A stretch of 64,000 nucleotides of DNA, from the NCBI GenBank assembly GCA_963792405.1, contig CAWBVU010000005.1, forward strand, positions 62,001 to 126,000, given 5' to 3'. This DNA is from SZUA-442 sp963792405. Its GTDB lineage: Bacteria > Actinomycetota > Acidimicrobiia > Spongiisociales > UBA5794. The translations under genes were made by a program, and so were the position numbers. The notes below the pieces were generated by a model. It saw only the letters and a program-made list of their open reading frames with translations. It was not told the DNA's origin and ran no database searches. Below are positions 44,048 through 52,697 of the stretch, piece after piece; the first letter of the stretch is position 1, and every line of letters begins with the position of its first letter.

Positions 44048-44530
44048 ATGGTGGAGCCGACCGAGGACCAGCGTTTCGCAGAGGAGATGGGGCAGACGTT
44101 CGACCGATGGTCGCTCCCCCGCATGGCGGGACGGGTCTGGGGCATCCTCCTCGTGAGCGAGGACGCGGCCCTTTCGTCCCAGGATCTCGCGGATCGGCTC
44201 CATGCGAGTGCGGGCTCCATCAGCACCGCGACCCGCTACCTCCTCGACCACCGGCTCATCGAGCGGGTCCGCCGTCCCGGGGAGCGCAGGGAGTTCTTCC
44301 GGTTCGACCCTGCCTCGACCTACGCCATGTTCCAACAACGCATCGACGCGGTAGCGGGAATGCACCGCATCTTCGAGCTCGCGGAACCGCGATTCGAGGA
44401 CCGCCCGGTGGCGACTGCGCGACTGGCACAGATGCACGATTTCTACGAGTGGATGGAGCTCCAACTGAGGGCGCTCATGCGCGAGTGGCGTTCCCAGCAC
44501 CCCGAGAGAGCCGACCATCCGGGCGGATAG
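44048..44530 (+). CDS. GbsR/MarR-type transcriptional regulator
   Basis: 160 residues. A winged-helix DNA-binding domain spans about 25-100 (GRVWGILLVSEDAALSSQDLADRL, then SAGSISTATRYLLDHRLIERV), with a helical C-terminal dimerisation part. The pattern matches GbsR-like MarR repressors. It precedes an ABC-transporter ATPase by 27 bases and is controlled by a strong promoter with palindrome just upstream, so it probably represses the efflux operon that follows. Confidence 0.88.
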   Translation: MVEPTEDQRFAEEMGQTFDRWSLPRMAGRVWGILLVSEDAALSSQDLADRLHASAGSISTATRYLLDHRLIERVRRPGERREFFRFDPASTYAMFQQRIDAVAGMHRIFELAEPRFEDRPVATARLAQMHDFYEWMELQLRALMREWRSQHPERADHPGG

Positions 44531-44557
44531 CCGCCAGCGATGACAAGGAGCACGCCG

Positions 44558-45325
44558 ATGCGTACCGAGACTGCGGACACCACCAGCCGGGCCGGGAGTC
44601 ACCCAGCGGACGACCATCGGGATTTGATCATCCTCGAGGACGTCAGCAGGGAGTACGTGCTCGGCAACGTGACGGTGACAGCACTCGGGCACGTCGACCT
44701 CCACGTCGACGAGGGGGAGTTCGTCGTCGTCCTCGGCCCGTCGGGAAGTGGCAAGACCACCCTCATCAACCTGATCGGGGCGCTCGACACCCCCACCTCG
44801 GGCACGATCAGGGTCGGTGAGGTCGACGTCACGGGGGCGACGAGGAAGGAGCTGTTCGCCTACCGCCGCCGCCTCGTCAGCTTCATCTTCCAGAGCTTCA
44901 ACATCTTCCCGGGGCTCACGGCACGCGAGAACGTGCAGTTCGGGATCGACGCGTCCGGGCGCGACGGTGGGCTGGGCGCAGCCTCCTACCTCGACAAGGT
45001 GGGCCTCGGGGACCGAGCCGACCACTTCCCCCACGAGCTGTCAGGCGGTGAGCAGCAGCGTGTCGCCATCGCCCGCGCTCTCGCCACCGGGAACCCCATC
45101 CTGCTCGCGGACGAGCCGACGGGGGAGCTGGACTTCGCCACGGGGGTCCAGATCCTCGAGCTCCTCCGAGCCCAGGCAGGCCCGGACAAGGCCGTGGTCG
45201 TGGTGACCCACAACCGCGAGATCTCCCGCATCGCGGACCGGGTCGTCGAATTGAGCAGCGGTCGCGTCGTCTCGGACGGACCACCGGCAGGTGGAAGGGC
45301 CGACGTCGCGGACCTGCACTGGTGA
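44558..45325 (+). CDS. ABC transporter ATP-binding protein (MacB/LolD type)
   Basis: 255 residues from ATG 44558 with AAGGAG 8 bases upstream. Walker A GPSGSGKTT at 60-68, Q-loop FQSFN, signature LSGGEQQR, Walker B ILLADEPTGELD and the switch VTHNREI. These and the short size match the ATPases of MacB/FtsX-type transporters. It pairs with the FtsX-like permease 10 bases downstream. Confidence 0.93.
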   Translation: MRTETADTTSRAGSHPADDHRDLIILEDVSREYVLGNVTVTALGHVDLHVDEGEFVVVLGPSGSGKTTLINLIGALDTPTSGTIRVGEVDVTGATRKELFAYRRRLVSFIFQSFNIFPGLTARENVQFGIDASGRDGGLGAASYLDKVGLGDRADHFPHELSGGEQQRVAIARALATGNPILLADEPTGELDFATGVQILELLRAQAGPDKAVVVVTHNREISRIADRVVELSSGRVVSDGPPAGGRADVADLHW

Positions 45326-45335
45326 GGAGGCGGAC

Positions 45336-47786
45336 ATGCGCCATTTCACTCGCTGGATCACATGGTCATGGCGTGACCTTCGCGGCCACTGGGCCCGCGT
45401 GGTGGTCATCTCCCTGATCATCGCCCTCGGTACGGGTGCCTACGCGGGTCTGTCATCCAACGCCCGATGGCGACAGGTGACGGCCGACCACAACTACGAC
45501 CTGTTGAACATGTACGACCTCCGCGTGCGCCTCGCATCCGGGAGCCAGGTGGCCGAAGGTTCGATGATCGCCGGCATCGACGCCATGGAGCATCCCGAGT
45601 GGGTCGGTGCGGCGGAGGAGCGCCTCGTCCTGCCCACCCAGGTCGACGCGTCGGTCGACGGCGAGACGATCCTCGTCCGTGGAGCCGTGGTCGGTGTTCC
45701 GGTCGACGAACCCGGAGCGCCGACGGTGAATGCGGTCTACGCGCGAACCGGACGTTCGCTCGTCCCCGACGACGACGGCGCCCCGACCGGGCTGATCGAG
45801 AGGAACTTCGCGCTCTTCTACGACCTGCCCGACACGGGCACGATCGTCCTCGGTGGCGGCACCACCGTCGAGTACGTCGGTCACGGGATCACCCCTGAGT
45901 ACTTCATCGTCCAGCCCGAGGGCGAGCTCTTCTTCTCGCAGGCCAACTACGCGGTCCTCTTCACGTCCCTGACCACCGCCCAGTCGATCACGGGAGCCGA
46001 GGACAGGGTCAACGACATGGTCCTGACGCTCGGCGACGGGGTGGACCGGGAGGCGGCGATGGCCGAGCTCGAGGCCGCCCTCGAGGCGGTGCTGCCCACC
46101 GTGGGGACGTCGATCATGCAGAGGACCGACGACCTGACCCACACGGTCGTGTACGAGGACATCGAGAACGACCAGGCGTTCTTCAACATGCTGGCGGTCA
46201 TCATCTTCGTGGGCGCAGTCGCCGCAGCGTTCAACCTCACGAACCGGCTCGTCGAACAACAGCGTCGGGAGATCGGCATCGCGATGGCCCTCGGTGTCCC
46301 GAGGTGGAAGATCGCCGTGCGGCCGATGCTCGTCGGCGTCCAGATCGCCGTGCTCGGCGTCGTGTTCGGGCTCGGCGTCGGCTGGCTGATCACCCTCGCC
46401 ATGCGGGGAGTCCTCGAGACGCTCCTCCCCTTCGCTGAGTGGCTCACACCCTTCCAGGGCGGCCTCTTCATCACCGCAGCGGTCGTCGGGTTCCTCGTAC
46501 CACTGGTCGCGACGGCGATCCCGGTGTGGAGGGCGGTCAGGGTTCGCCCTGTCGACGCCATCCGCACGGGTCACCTCGCTGCGAGGGGCGGAGGGCTCGC
46601 GCCCCTCATCAAGCGGATCCCGATGCCGGGCGACACGTTCGTCACGATGCCGTTCCGCAACCTGATGCGTGCGCCCAGGCGTGCGGCGCTCACGATCATC
46701 GGAATCGCGGCAGCAGTGTCCGCCCTCGTGATGATCCTCGGGGCCATCGATTCGTTCACCGACAGCATCGATCGCGGCGCGGACGTCGCCGTATCCGGCG
46801 ATCCCGACAGGGTGATCGTCGACCTGAACACCGCGTACCCCGCCGACGGCGCCGACGTGGCCGCCGTCATGGCGGTCGAGGGAGCCGAACGGGCGGACCC
46901 TGCACTCCAGGTGGGTGGATCGCTGGTCAACGGCGACGGCGAGATCGACGTCGTCCTCCGATTCGTCGACTTCGAGGGGGGCATCTTCACGCCCGCCGTG
47001 TCGAACGGGAGGCTCCCCGGCGACGGCGAGGTGCTCCTGTCGACGAAGGCTGCGGCGGACCTCGATGTCGGTATCGGCGAGACGGTGACGATTCGCCATC
47101 CGCAGCGGCAGGGTGCGTTCGCCTTCACCCTGGTGGAGACCCCGTTCGTGGTGTCCGGCATCCACGACCACCCATTCCGGGTCAACACCTACCTCGCGGC
47201 GCCGACCGCGGACTCCATGGGCCTCGCGGGACTCGCCAACACGATCGACATCTCCCCCGCGGAGGGTGTCGAGGTCGGCGACCTCCAGCGGAGCCTGTTC
47301 ACCTCGGCCTCGGTCGTCTCCGTCCAGCGTGCCGACAGCCAGGCGGAGATCATCAGGGACTTCCTCGACACGTTCATCGCGGTGTTCCAGCTCTTCGAGG
47401 GCATCGTGCTCCTGCTCGCCGTCCTCATCGCCTTCAACGCCGCCGGCATCAGCGTCGAGGAGCGGCGCCGAGAGCTCGCCACGATGTTCGCCTTCGGCGT
47501 TCCCCGATGGAAGGCGGTGCGCATCACCGTGGTCGAGAGCCTCACCATCGGGATCATCGCCACCACGCTGGGGATCGCGGGCGGCATGGGGCTGCTGTGG
47601 TGGTTCCTCTTCCGCCTCGCTCCCCAGTCGATGCCCGAGGTGGGGTTCGACCTCGTCCTCGCACCGGCGTCGGTGGTGATCGCGGTCGTGGTGGGAGTCG
47701 TGGCCGTCGGCCTCGCCCCGTTGCTCACGGCGCCCCGCAGGATGCGCCGCATGGACGTTCCCTCGACCCTGAGGGTGATGGAGTAG
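45336..47786 (+). CDS. FtsX-like ABC transporter permease (two-domain)
   Basis: 816 residues from ATG 45336 following GAGGAGG. Membrane segments at about 22-40, 285-310, 335-360, 380-405 and, after a central segment at about 460-475, three more in the last 150 residues; two FtsX domains (FNLTNRLVEQQRREIGIAMALGVP and the second EERRRELATMFAFGVPRWK) duplicate the same motif. Large extracytoplasmic domains lie between. The arrangement matches predicted permeases (YtrF/MacB-like) that move lipoproteins, peptides or drugs. It is regulated with the upstream GbsR-type gene. Confidence 0.9.
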   Translation: MRHFTRWITWSWRDLRGHWARVVVISLIIALGTGAYAGLSSNARWRQVTADHNYDLLNMYDLRVRLASGSQVAEGSMIAGIDAMEHPEWVGAAEERLVLPTQVDASVDGETILVRGAVVGVPVDEPGAPTVNAVYARTGRSLVPDDDGAPTGLIERNFALFYDLPDTGTIVLGGGTTVEYVGHGITPEYFIVQPEGELFFSQANYAVLFTSLTTAQSITGAEDRVNDMVLTLGDGVDREAAMAELEAALEAVLPTVGTSIMQRTDDLTHTVVYEDIENDQAFFNMLAVIIFVGAVAAAFNLTNRLVEQQRREIGIAMALGVPRWKIAVRPMLVGVQIAVLGVVFGLGVGWLITLAMRGVLETLLPFAEWLTPFQGGLFITAAVVGFLVPLVATAIPVWRAVRVRPVDAIRTGHLAARGGGLAPLIKRIPMPGDTFVTMPFRNLMRAPRRAALTIIGIAAAVSALVMILGAIDSFTDSIDRGADVAVSGDPDRVIVDLNTAYPADGADVAAVMAVEGAERADPALQVGGSLVNGDGEIDVVLRFVDFEGGIFTPAVSNGRLPGDGEVLLSTKAAADLDVGIGETVTIRHPQRQGAFAFTLVETPFVVSGIHDHPFRVNTYLAAPTADSMGLAGLANTIDISPAEGVEVGDLQRSLFTSASVVSVQRADSQAEIIRDFLDTFIAVFQLFEGIVLLLAVLIAFNAAGISVEERRRELATMFAFGVPRWKAVRITVVESLTIGIIATTLGIAGGMGLLWWFLFRLAPQSMPEVGFDLVLAPASVVIAVVVGVVAVGLAPLLTAPRRMRRMDVPSTLRVME

Positions 47787-47826
47787 CCCCTCGCTCCCGG
47801 CCCTGCAGACCAGGGTTTCGCCCAAA

Positions 47827-47851
47827 GGAACCCCGGTACACAGGAATGTGG
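47827..47851 (+). promoter_or_regulatory. element shared with the TPR-LuxR gene upstream region
   Basis: GGAACC-CC-GGTACACAGGAATG here is about 20/24 identical to 15256-15279 and lies 51 bases ahead of the arginase-family start. TACATT at 47866-47871 is 6 bases before the ATG and a plausible -10 of a leaderless transcript, with GGAATG (17 bases further upstream) as a -35-like hexamer. Confidence 0.4.
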
Positions 47852-47877
47852 AGGGATGAGGCGAGTACATTGGGACC

Positions 47878-48621
47878 ATGAGCATCGTCAAGGTGCCGTA
47901 CTTCATCGGCGAACCCATGCCGGGGTTCGAGGTGCCGGAACCACACCTGACGATCACGCCCGACCTCCCCGACGGCTCGCCGCAGGAGCGCATGGCGGTC
48001 CTTTACGACCGGCTCGCCGCCACGGTCGCCGAGATCGACCATCCCGTCGTCTATTCGGGCGATTGCGTGTCGATCATCGGGGTCCTGGCCGGTCTCGAGC
48101 GCAAGGGCATCCGTCCCATCCTCCTGTTCTTCGACGCCCATGGCGACTTCCACACGTGGGAGACCACCGCGTCGGGATTCCTCGGTGGGATGCCGCTGGC
48201 GATGGTGACGGGACGGGGTGAACAGACCGTCATGGAGGGAGCAGGACTCACCCCCCTGCCCGACGATCGCGTCGTGCTCGTCGATGCCCGCGACCTCGAC
48301 CCCGGAGAGGACACGGCGGTCGCCGAGTCAGGAATCGGGCGGGCCACCGTCGATGACATCATCCACATCATCCCCCCGCATGATCCCATCTACGTCCACG
48401 TGGACATGGACGTGGTCGACCCCGTCGAGATGCCCGCCATGAACTACCCGGCCCCCGACGGACCGTCGGTGGAGGCGGTACGCAGGGCCATGATCCACCT
48501 CGCGGTGACCGGGCGGGTCGTGGCGTTCTCGATCTCATCGTGGAATCCAGAACTCCCCGGGGCGGACGTCGCCGCCGCTGCCACCGAACGGATCGCCGCG
48601 CCCTTCCTCGCCGAGGTGTGA
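47878..48621 (+). CDS. arginase/agmatinase/formiminoglutamase-family hydrolase
   Basis: 247 residues. Ureohydrolase metal motifs: SGDCVS at the GGDH-like position, FFDAHGDFHT with D, H and D ligands, and VHVDMDVVDPVEMPA, the second aspartate pair. The first loop has SGDC instead of the usual GGDHS, so the first metal ligand is Cys rather than His. Shorter than typical (about 290-320). Substrate cannot be assigned. Confidence 0.85.
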   Translation: MSIVKVPYFIGEPMPGFEVPEPHLTITPDLPDGSPQERMAVLYDRLAATVAEIDHPVVYSGDCVSIIGVLAGLERKGIRPILLFFDAHGDFHTWETTASGFLGGMPLAMVTGRGEQTVMEGAGLTPLPDDRVVLVDARDLDPGEDTAVAESGIGRATVDDIIHIIPPHDPIYVHVDMDVVDPVEMPAMNYPAPDGPSVEAVRRAMIHLAVTGRVVAFSISSWNPELPGADVAAAATERIAAPFLAEV

Positions 48622-48661
48622 CCACCAGGAACACGTGGACCGCGCGAGGCGTTGCGACGGT

Positions 48662-49087
48662 ATGCGCACCATGGCCCATGACGAAGCCCTCGCGTTCCTT
48701 GCGTTCGGGACCCGCACAGGCAAGCTCGCCATGGTGCGAGCGAACGGTGCCCCGATCGTGACGCCCATCTGGTTCGTGATCGACGGCGACGACCTCGTCT
48801 TCACCACCTGGCACGAGAGCGCAAAGGCCAAGCGCCTTCACCGCGACCCGAGGGCCACGGTGATCGTGGACATGGAGGAGCCGCCCTATGCCTACGTGCG
48901 CGTCGACGGCACGGTGGGCTTCTCCGGCGATCTCGAAGAGGTACGGCGGTTCGCCACCATCATCGGCGGTCGCTACATGGGCGTCGACAGGGCAGACGAG
49001 TACGGGAGGCGCAACGGGGTGGAAGGTGAGCTCGTGGCACGCCTCGGAATGGATCGTGTCGTCGGCCACCACGACATCAGCGGCTGA
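48662..49087 (+). CDS. PPOX-class (F420-dependent-like) oxidoreductase
   Basis: 141 residues from ATG 48662; ATG 48671 is an alternative. The split-barrel fold is recognised from TGKLAMVRANGAPIVTPIWFVIDGDDLVFTT (landmarks ANGAPIVTPIWF), KAKRLHRDPRATVIVDMEEPPYAYVRVDG, typical of small PPOX-class proteins, many of which use F420 or FMN. Cytoplasmic. It is convergent to the EEP gene, 18 bases away. Confidence 0.85.
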   Translation: MRTMAHDEALAFLAFGTRTGKLAMVRANGAPIVTPIWFVIDGDDLVFTTWHESAKAKRLHRDPRATVIVDMEEPPYAYVRVDGTVGFSGDLEEVRRFATIIGGRYMGVDRADEYGRRNGVEGELVARLGMDRVVGHHDISG

Positions 49088-49105
49088 ACCACTCGCGGTG
49101 ACGTC

Positions 49106-49771
49106 TCAGACGCCGACGTCGACGACCAGGCCGAGGTGGTCCGTTCCGCGGATCTTCACCGTCCGGGTGCCGAGTGGTGAGACCCCTTCGACGAAGGCAT
49201 GGTCGATCCTGAACCATCTTGGACCCCACGTGTAGTGGGACCAGGTGCGACGGCCCGTTCCTGCCGCCGAGGCGACATCGGTGCCGAGTTCCGAGAGGAG
49301 GCGGTACTCGGGCCAGGTCGGCGTCGAATTCATGTCACCGACGATCACGCGGGCGGTGTCACGTCTGGCGACGTACTCCCCCACCTGTGCGATCTGGCGC
49401 CTCCTCGTCAGCTGGGTCGCCCTCCACGGCCATTCGACCGGGTTCAGGAGATGGATGTTGAGCACGTCGACGGGCGACTCGAGCTGCTCCCAATCGCCGG
49501 GATCGAGGTGGGCCACCCATCCCGACCTGCCGTCGAGCTCCAGGCGCTCGACCTCGATGGGATGGGTGGCGACGACGCCGAGGCCCATGTAGTCGTCGCG
49601 AGGGTCGAGGCGGCCATGGGGGTGGGTCTGCTCCAGCACGGCTGCGGTACGGCGGCCGAGCTCCTGGGTGGCGACGACGTCGGGAGCGACGTCCGTGATG
49701 ACACGCCGCAAATCGTCCGGATCTGCCCGGTCGATGAGCAGGTTGGCTGAGAGGATCCGCAATCTGGCCAT
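49106..49771 (-). CDS. endonuclease/exonuclease/phosphatase-family protein
   Basis: 221 residues from ATG 49771. Metal and catalytic motifs: RILSANLL at the start, QELG (catalytic Glu), VIVGDMNSTPTWPEY (Asp/Asn) and TDHLGLVVDV (final Asp-His), the order seen in EEP-fold phosphatases and nucleases. The frame upstream of the ATG runs open into the ferric reductase region without a stop, but the translated bridge looks non-coding or ambiguous. It is the distal gene of the ApbE operon. Substrate unknown. Confidence 0.82.
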   Translation of the reverse strand: MARLRILSANLLIDRADPDDLRRVITDVAPDVVATQELGRRTAAVLEQTHPHGRLDPRDDYMGLGVVATHPIEVERLELDGRSGWVAHLDPGDWEQLESPVDVLNIHLLNPVEWPWRATQLTRRRQIAQVGEYVARRDTARVIVGDMNSTPTWPEYRLLSELGTDVASAAGTGRRTWSHYTWGPRWFRIDHAFVEGVSPLGTRTVKIRGTDHLGLVVDVGV

Positions 49772-49815
49772 GGCGGCCGGGAGCCTATCGGACCCCCGCA
49801 ATCGGCTGCGCGCGA

Positions 49816-50516
49816 TCAGGCACCGTCGGAAGGGGGAGGCTCGAGGGTGCCGGCGCTGGAGGCCGGCACCCTCGAGCTGGGCGCGGTGGGGGATCTGGTG
49901 GAGAGCTCGGCGGGGATGCGGCTCGCTGCCGGCCGTGAGGAGGTGCGGGACGAGCCGTCGGTGGAACGCCGGGGAGCAGCCCTCGGGTGCGGTCGTGTCA
50001 CGGCCGAGGATGATGCGCGTCGCCGTGAGGAGGACCACCACGACGAGTGTGCCGATGTACATGCCGGCCACCCACGGGTTGCCGCTGTCGGTGCCCGCGA
50101 AGACGCCGTGTCCCAGTGCGGCGAGGAACGTGCCGAAGGACAGGTAGTGGATCGAGCGCCATGTGGACTGCGAGATCCACTTCTTGACGTAGAAGCTGAA
50201 CGACACGATGACCATCGTCCAGAAGGCCGTGATGCCGAGGGCGACGGGAATGGGCTCCCAGGTGTTGACGCCCGGCACCAGGATGTCGAGCCAGCTGAAG
50301 CCGATGTACTCGTCCATGGAGAGCGCGACGAGGTGCACGACGGTGACGATCACGGCGGAGAGGGCGATCGACTCGTGGATCCATTGGAGGCCCTTGGCCT
50401 TGATCGCCCTCCCGAAGACCTTCGTCGAGATGAGGAGCCCCCAGATGACCGACGCCGAGAGCAGCGACATAGGCGGCGATCCCCGATCCGCGGATGAGGT
50501 ACCACGTCAGGTTCAC
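49816..50516 (-). pseudogene. ferric reductase-like transmembrane protein, one-base frameshift near its start
   Basis: GTG 50516 overlaps the ApbE stop (GTGA) and begins NLTWYLIRGSGIAAYV, a match to ferric-reductase-like membrane domains. At 50466-50472 one base appears lost; joining to the next frame gives SLLSASVIWGLLISTKVFG, then ALSAVIVTVVHLVALSMDEYIGF, and histidines for haem (WIHES, VVHLVA, SIHYLSFGTFLAALGHG), six spans in all. The 3' end is uncertain: one frame stops at 49816 after a Ser/Pro-rich tail, the other runs into the EEP gene. Function expected: haem-based electron transfer across the membrane, with ApbE inserting FMN in a partner. Confidence 0.7.
49840..49876 (-). repeat. 15-bp perfect inverted repeat near the end of the ferric reductase gene
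   Basis: CTCGAGGGTGCCGGC and GCCGGCACCCTCGAG are separated by 7 bases. It lies in the region of the disputed C-terminal tail, just before the stop at 49816 and before the EEP start, so it may be an attenuator or terminator. Confidence 0.55.
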
Positions 50517-51355
50517 GATGCCCTCCGCAGGGAGGTGCCGAAGACGTTGCCGTCGTGCCAGACCACGAGGGCGTGCCGGATCCATGGCTGTGCATCGGCC
50601 CATGCCAGCCCGTCTTCACCCCTCAGGAGGACGGCCTTGGCTCCAGCTTCGGCCTCGACGGCGGTCGCGGCGAGCACGGAGGCAGAGAGGACCGGACTGG
50701 TCGCGGGCGCCATCGTCCGGGGATCGATGAGGTGATGAACGCGGCGACCGTCGACGAGCCAGGTCCGCTTCACCCGGGAGCTGGTCGCGTAGGCTCCCAC
50801 GCCGACCTCGACCTCGACGGCGACGTCGTCGCGATGGTCGAGCACCTCGACGACGAGGGTCGGATCGACCGAGCGAAGGTCGCCACCGGCGGAGACCATC
50901 GTCCCGATGCCCGCCTCGATGACCCTGTCACAGGACCAGCCCTTCGCAAGGCCGCCGAGGTCGAGCCTGGTACCTGGTTCGAGGCGTACCACACCGTCGT
51001 CGATCATCCAGGCCGGGGCAGGGCTCGTTGCAGGGCGACGCGAGAGGCCCTGAATGCGGCCGAAGGTGTCGTCGTAGCCCCAATCGCGGACCGCGGCGCC
51101 GACGCCGACATCCACGAGCCCGCCCGTGAGCTCACGCAGGTGCGAGGCGCGCCGGAGCAGGTCAGCCATCTCCTCCGAGACCTCGATGGGATGACCATCC
51201 GAGGCATTGATGTCGTTGAGTTCACTGTCGGCGCGGAAGCGGGAGAACCGTTGCTCGAACGACTCGAACATCAGGGTCGCCTCGATCACTTCGACTGTGA
51301 GGTCCGAGTGGATCTCGATCGTCGTTCCCATGGCCCGGAAGCGCGTGACCGTCAT
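50513..51355 (-). CDS. apbE: ApbE family FAD:protein FMN transferase
   Basis: 280 residues from ATG 51355, overlapping the previous stop (ATGA). Motifs: MGTTIEIH at the start, RFRADSELNDIN, GGLVDVGVGAAVRDWGY, LDLGGLAKGWSCDRV, and the HHLIDPRTM segment before the C-terminus. ApbE enzymes attach FMN covalently to Thr/Ser of secreted or membrane flavoproteins. No lipobox or signal peptide is visible on this copy, so it may act in the cytoplasm or use a partner signal. No obvious S/T-G-A-T target motif is found in the neighbouring small proteins. Confidence 0.93.
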   Translation of the reverse strand: MTVTRFRAMGTTIEIHSDLTVEVIEATLMFESFEQRFSRFRADSELNDINASDGHPIEVSEEMADLLRRASHLRELTGGLVDVGVGAAVRDWGYDDTFGRIQGLSRRPATSPAPAWMIDDGVVRLEPGTRLDLGGLAKGWSCDRVIEAGIGTMVSAGGDLRSVDPTLVVEVLDHRDDVAVEVEVGVGAYATSSRVKRTWLVDGRRVHHLIDPRTMAPATSPVLSASVLAATAVEAEAGAKAVLLRGEDGLAWADAQPWIRHALVVWHDGNVFGTSLRRAS

Positions 51356-51735
51356 GATCCCGAGCTCTGGGTGGTGGCCGGTGGTGGTGGAGGAGGCGCG
51401 GGCGAGCTCGCTGCGGGGGCCGATGCGGCTGGAGCGGAGCCTCCACCCGATGAGGGGGCGGACACGACGACGCGACGCACGACGACTTCGGCTTCGGGGA
51501 CGTCGCTCGGCGTGTACCGCAGCACGACGAGACCACCTTCCGGCATCGTGGGCATTGGCGCCTGCTCCGCCACGGTCGGGTGGTCGGGGGCGACGACCGG
51601 CGCAGCCTCGACAGGCTCCGTTTCCGCGGGCTCCGTCGAGTGATTGGCCACGGCCACCGCCGCGGTACCCCAGGCCACCGACGCCGCGGACCATGCCGCG
51701 ATGCCGGCAACCCTCGAGATCGGGAGTCGCGCCAT
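51352..51735 (-). CDS. small membrane-anchored Pro/Ala-rich protein
   Basis: 127 residues. A hydrophobic N-terminus (RLPISRVAGIAAWSAASVAWGTAAVAVA) anchors or exports the protein. A linker rich in Glu/Pro/Val (residues 33-60), a short beta-like core (GGLVVLRYTPSDVPEAEVVVRRVVVSAP) and a Ser/Ala/Pro tail follow (PAPPPPPPATT). The start overlaps the preceding stop (TGATG) and the end overlaps ApbE (ATGA). Family unknown; its position suggests it is part of the electron-transfer unit. Confidence 0.6.
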   Translation of the reverse strand: MARLPISRVAGIAAWSAASVAWGTAAVAVANHSTEPAETEPVEAAPVVAPDHPTVAEQAPMPTMPEGGLVVLRYTPSDVPEAEVVVRRVVVSAPSSGGGSAPAASAPAASSPAPPPPPPATTQSSGS

Positions 51736-52109
51736 CAGCCCCCTCCGTCTTCCGTCGTGGGAATCAGGAGCACCGCACCCTCGTCGATCAGCGTGGCCAC
51801 GATGTTGGGATCGAGGGTGGCGGCGAGGTCTGACCGGGTGACGAACTCGGTGTATCCGGACGAGGCGAGCACCCCGGCGAGCGCGGGGTCGAGCTCGCCG
51901 AGGTCCGCTCCCTGAAGGGGATCGACGGGGGCTTCCGGTCCGACGACCTCGACGACCGGAGCCGGCGGTGCCGGCTCCGGAAGCGAGAGGCCGATGATCT
52001 CATCCGGGACGCTCGACGCCTGCTCCGGGGGTGCAGCGTCGAGGTTCACCATCACCATGACCGCCAGCGCGGTCACGATGAGCCCACCGAGGGCGGAGAT
52101 CCACCTCAT
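51735..52109 (-). CDS. small membrane-anchored protein of unknown function
   Basis: 124 residues. One N-terminal span (ISALGGLIVTALAVMVMVNL) precedes a Pro/Glu/Val linker and a small C-terminal domain (DLGELDPALAGVLASSGYTEFVTRSDLAATLDPNIVATLIDEGAVLLIP, landmarks LASSGYTEF and ATLIDEGAVLL). No cysteine or known cofactor motif. Overlaps both neighbours by TGATG, so it is translated with them. Novel family as far as can be judged. Confidence 0.6.
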   Translation of the reverse strand: MRWISALGGLIVTALAVMVMVNLDAAPPEQASSVPDEIIGLSLPEPAPPAPVVEVVGPEAPVDPLQGADLGELDPALAGVLASSGYTEFVTRSDLAATLDPNIVATLIDEGAVLLIPTTEDGGG

Positions 52110-52697
52110 CAGTCGTCGTCCTCGTGGTCCTCGTGCTCGTCCTCTTCGTCGTGTTCGTCCTCTTCGTCGTGCTCGTACTCGTCGTCTTCGTACGAGCTCG
52201 TCATACGTTCGTCGTACGAGTCGTCCATCGAGGTCGAGGTCGTCGAGTCATCCGTCGTGGCCGTCGAGGCGGGTGCCTTGACCGTCACGACCTGCACGAT
52301 CGGTTCGGGGGCCGGAGGGCCTGCGATGGGCATGCCGGACTCCTCACAGATCTGGCGCAGGGCGTCGAGGGCCGCTGCTTCGAGGTCGGTGATCGAGCCA
52401 TCGGCCTCACGCTGGATGAGCTCGTCTGCATCGCTGGTGCATGCCTTTGCCTTGTCGGCCTCGGTCATCTCCGCATAGGACGCTGCCTCGAAGGCGGGTG
52501 CAGCCGTGGTGGTGACCTCGACGGTCGTCGTGGTCTCCTCCACGATCGCCTCCGCAGGAGGCTGACGCATCGACCCCACGATCGCGACCGCAGCGACGGC
52601 GCTCACGGGAACGAGCAGACAGCCCTGCGATGATCGATCCCGTCAGACGGGAACCCGTCGTCTTGGTGGTGGTCCTTCTGGCACCTGGCTCGGCCAT
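52109..52697 (-). pseudogene. membrane protein with Asp/Glu/His-rich C-terminal tail, frameshifted near its start
   Basis: ATG 52697 (GAGGAG upstream) begins MAEPGARRTTTK and TGSRLTGSIIAG. One extra base in CTGTCTG (52616-52622) shifts the frame; removing it gives LLVPVSAVAAVAIVG, a membrane span, then a Thr-rich linker, a helical domain with two cysteines (KACTSD and RQICEES) and a tail of about 35 residues almost wholly Asp, Glu and His (EHDEEDEHDEEDEH). The tail is a likely metal-binding region exposed outside. First gene of the ApbE operon; overlaps the next gene by TGATG. Restored length about 195 residues. Confidence 0.65.

Noticed and set aside
45453..47993. Very long open frame (846 residues) opposite the FtsX-like permease gene
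   Set aside because: It is an antisense shadow of a clear permease; composition is His/Arg/Asp-rich with no domain, as expected from a GC-rich complementary frame.
49106..50470. Single 454-residue frame joining the ferric reductase and EEP domains as a fusion protein
   Set aside because: The bridging residues have no protein-like pattern, an ATG with good EEP N-terminus lies at 49771, and another frame closes the reductase with a stop at 49816; a fusion is not excluded but less likely.
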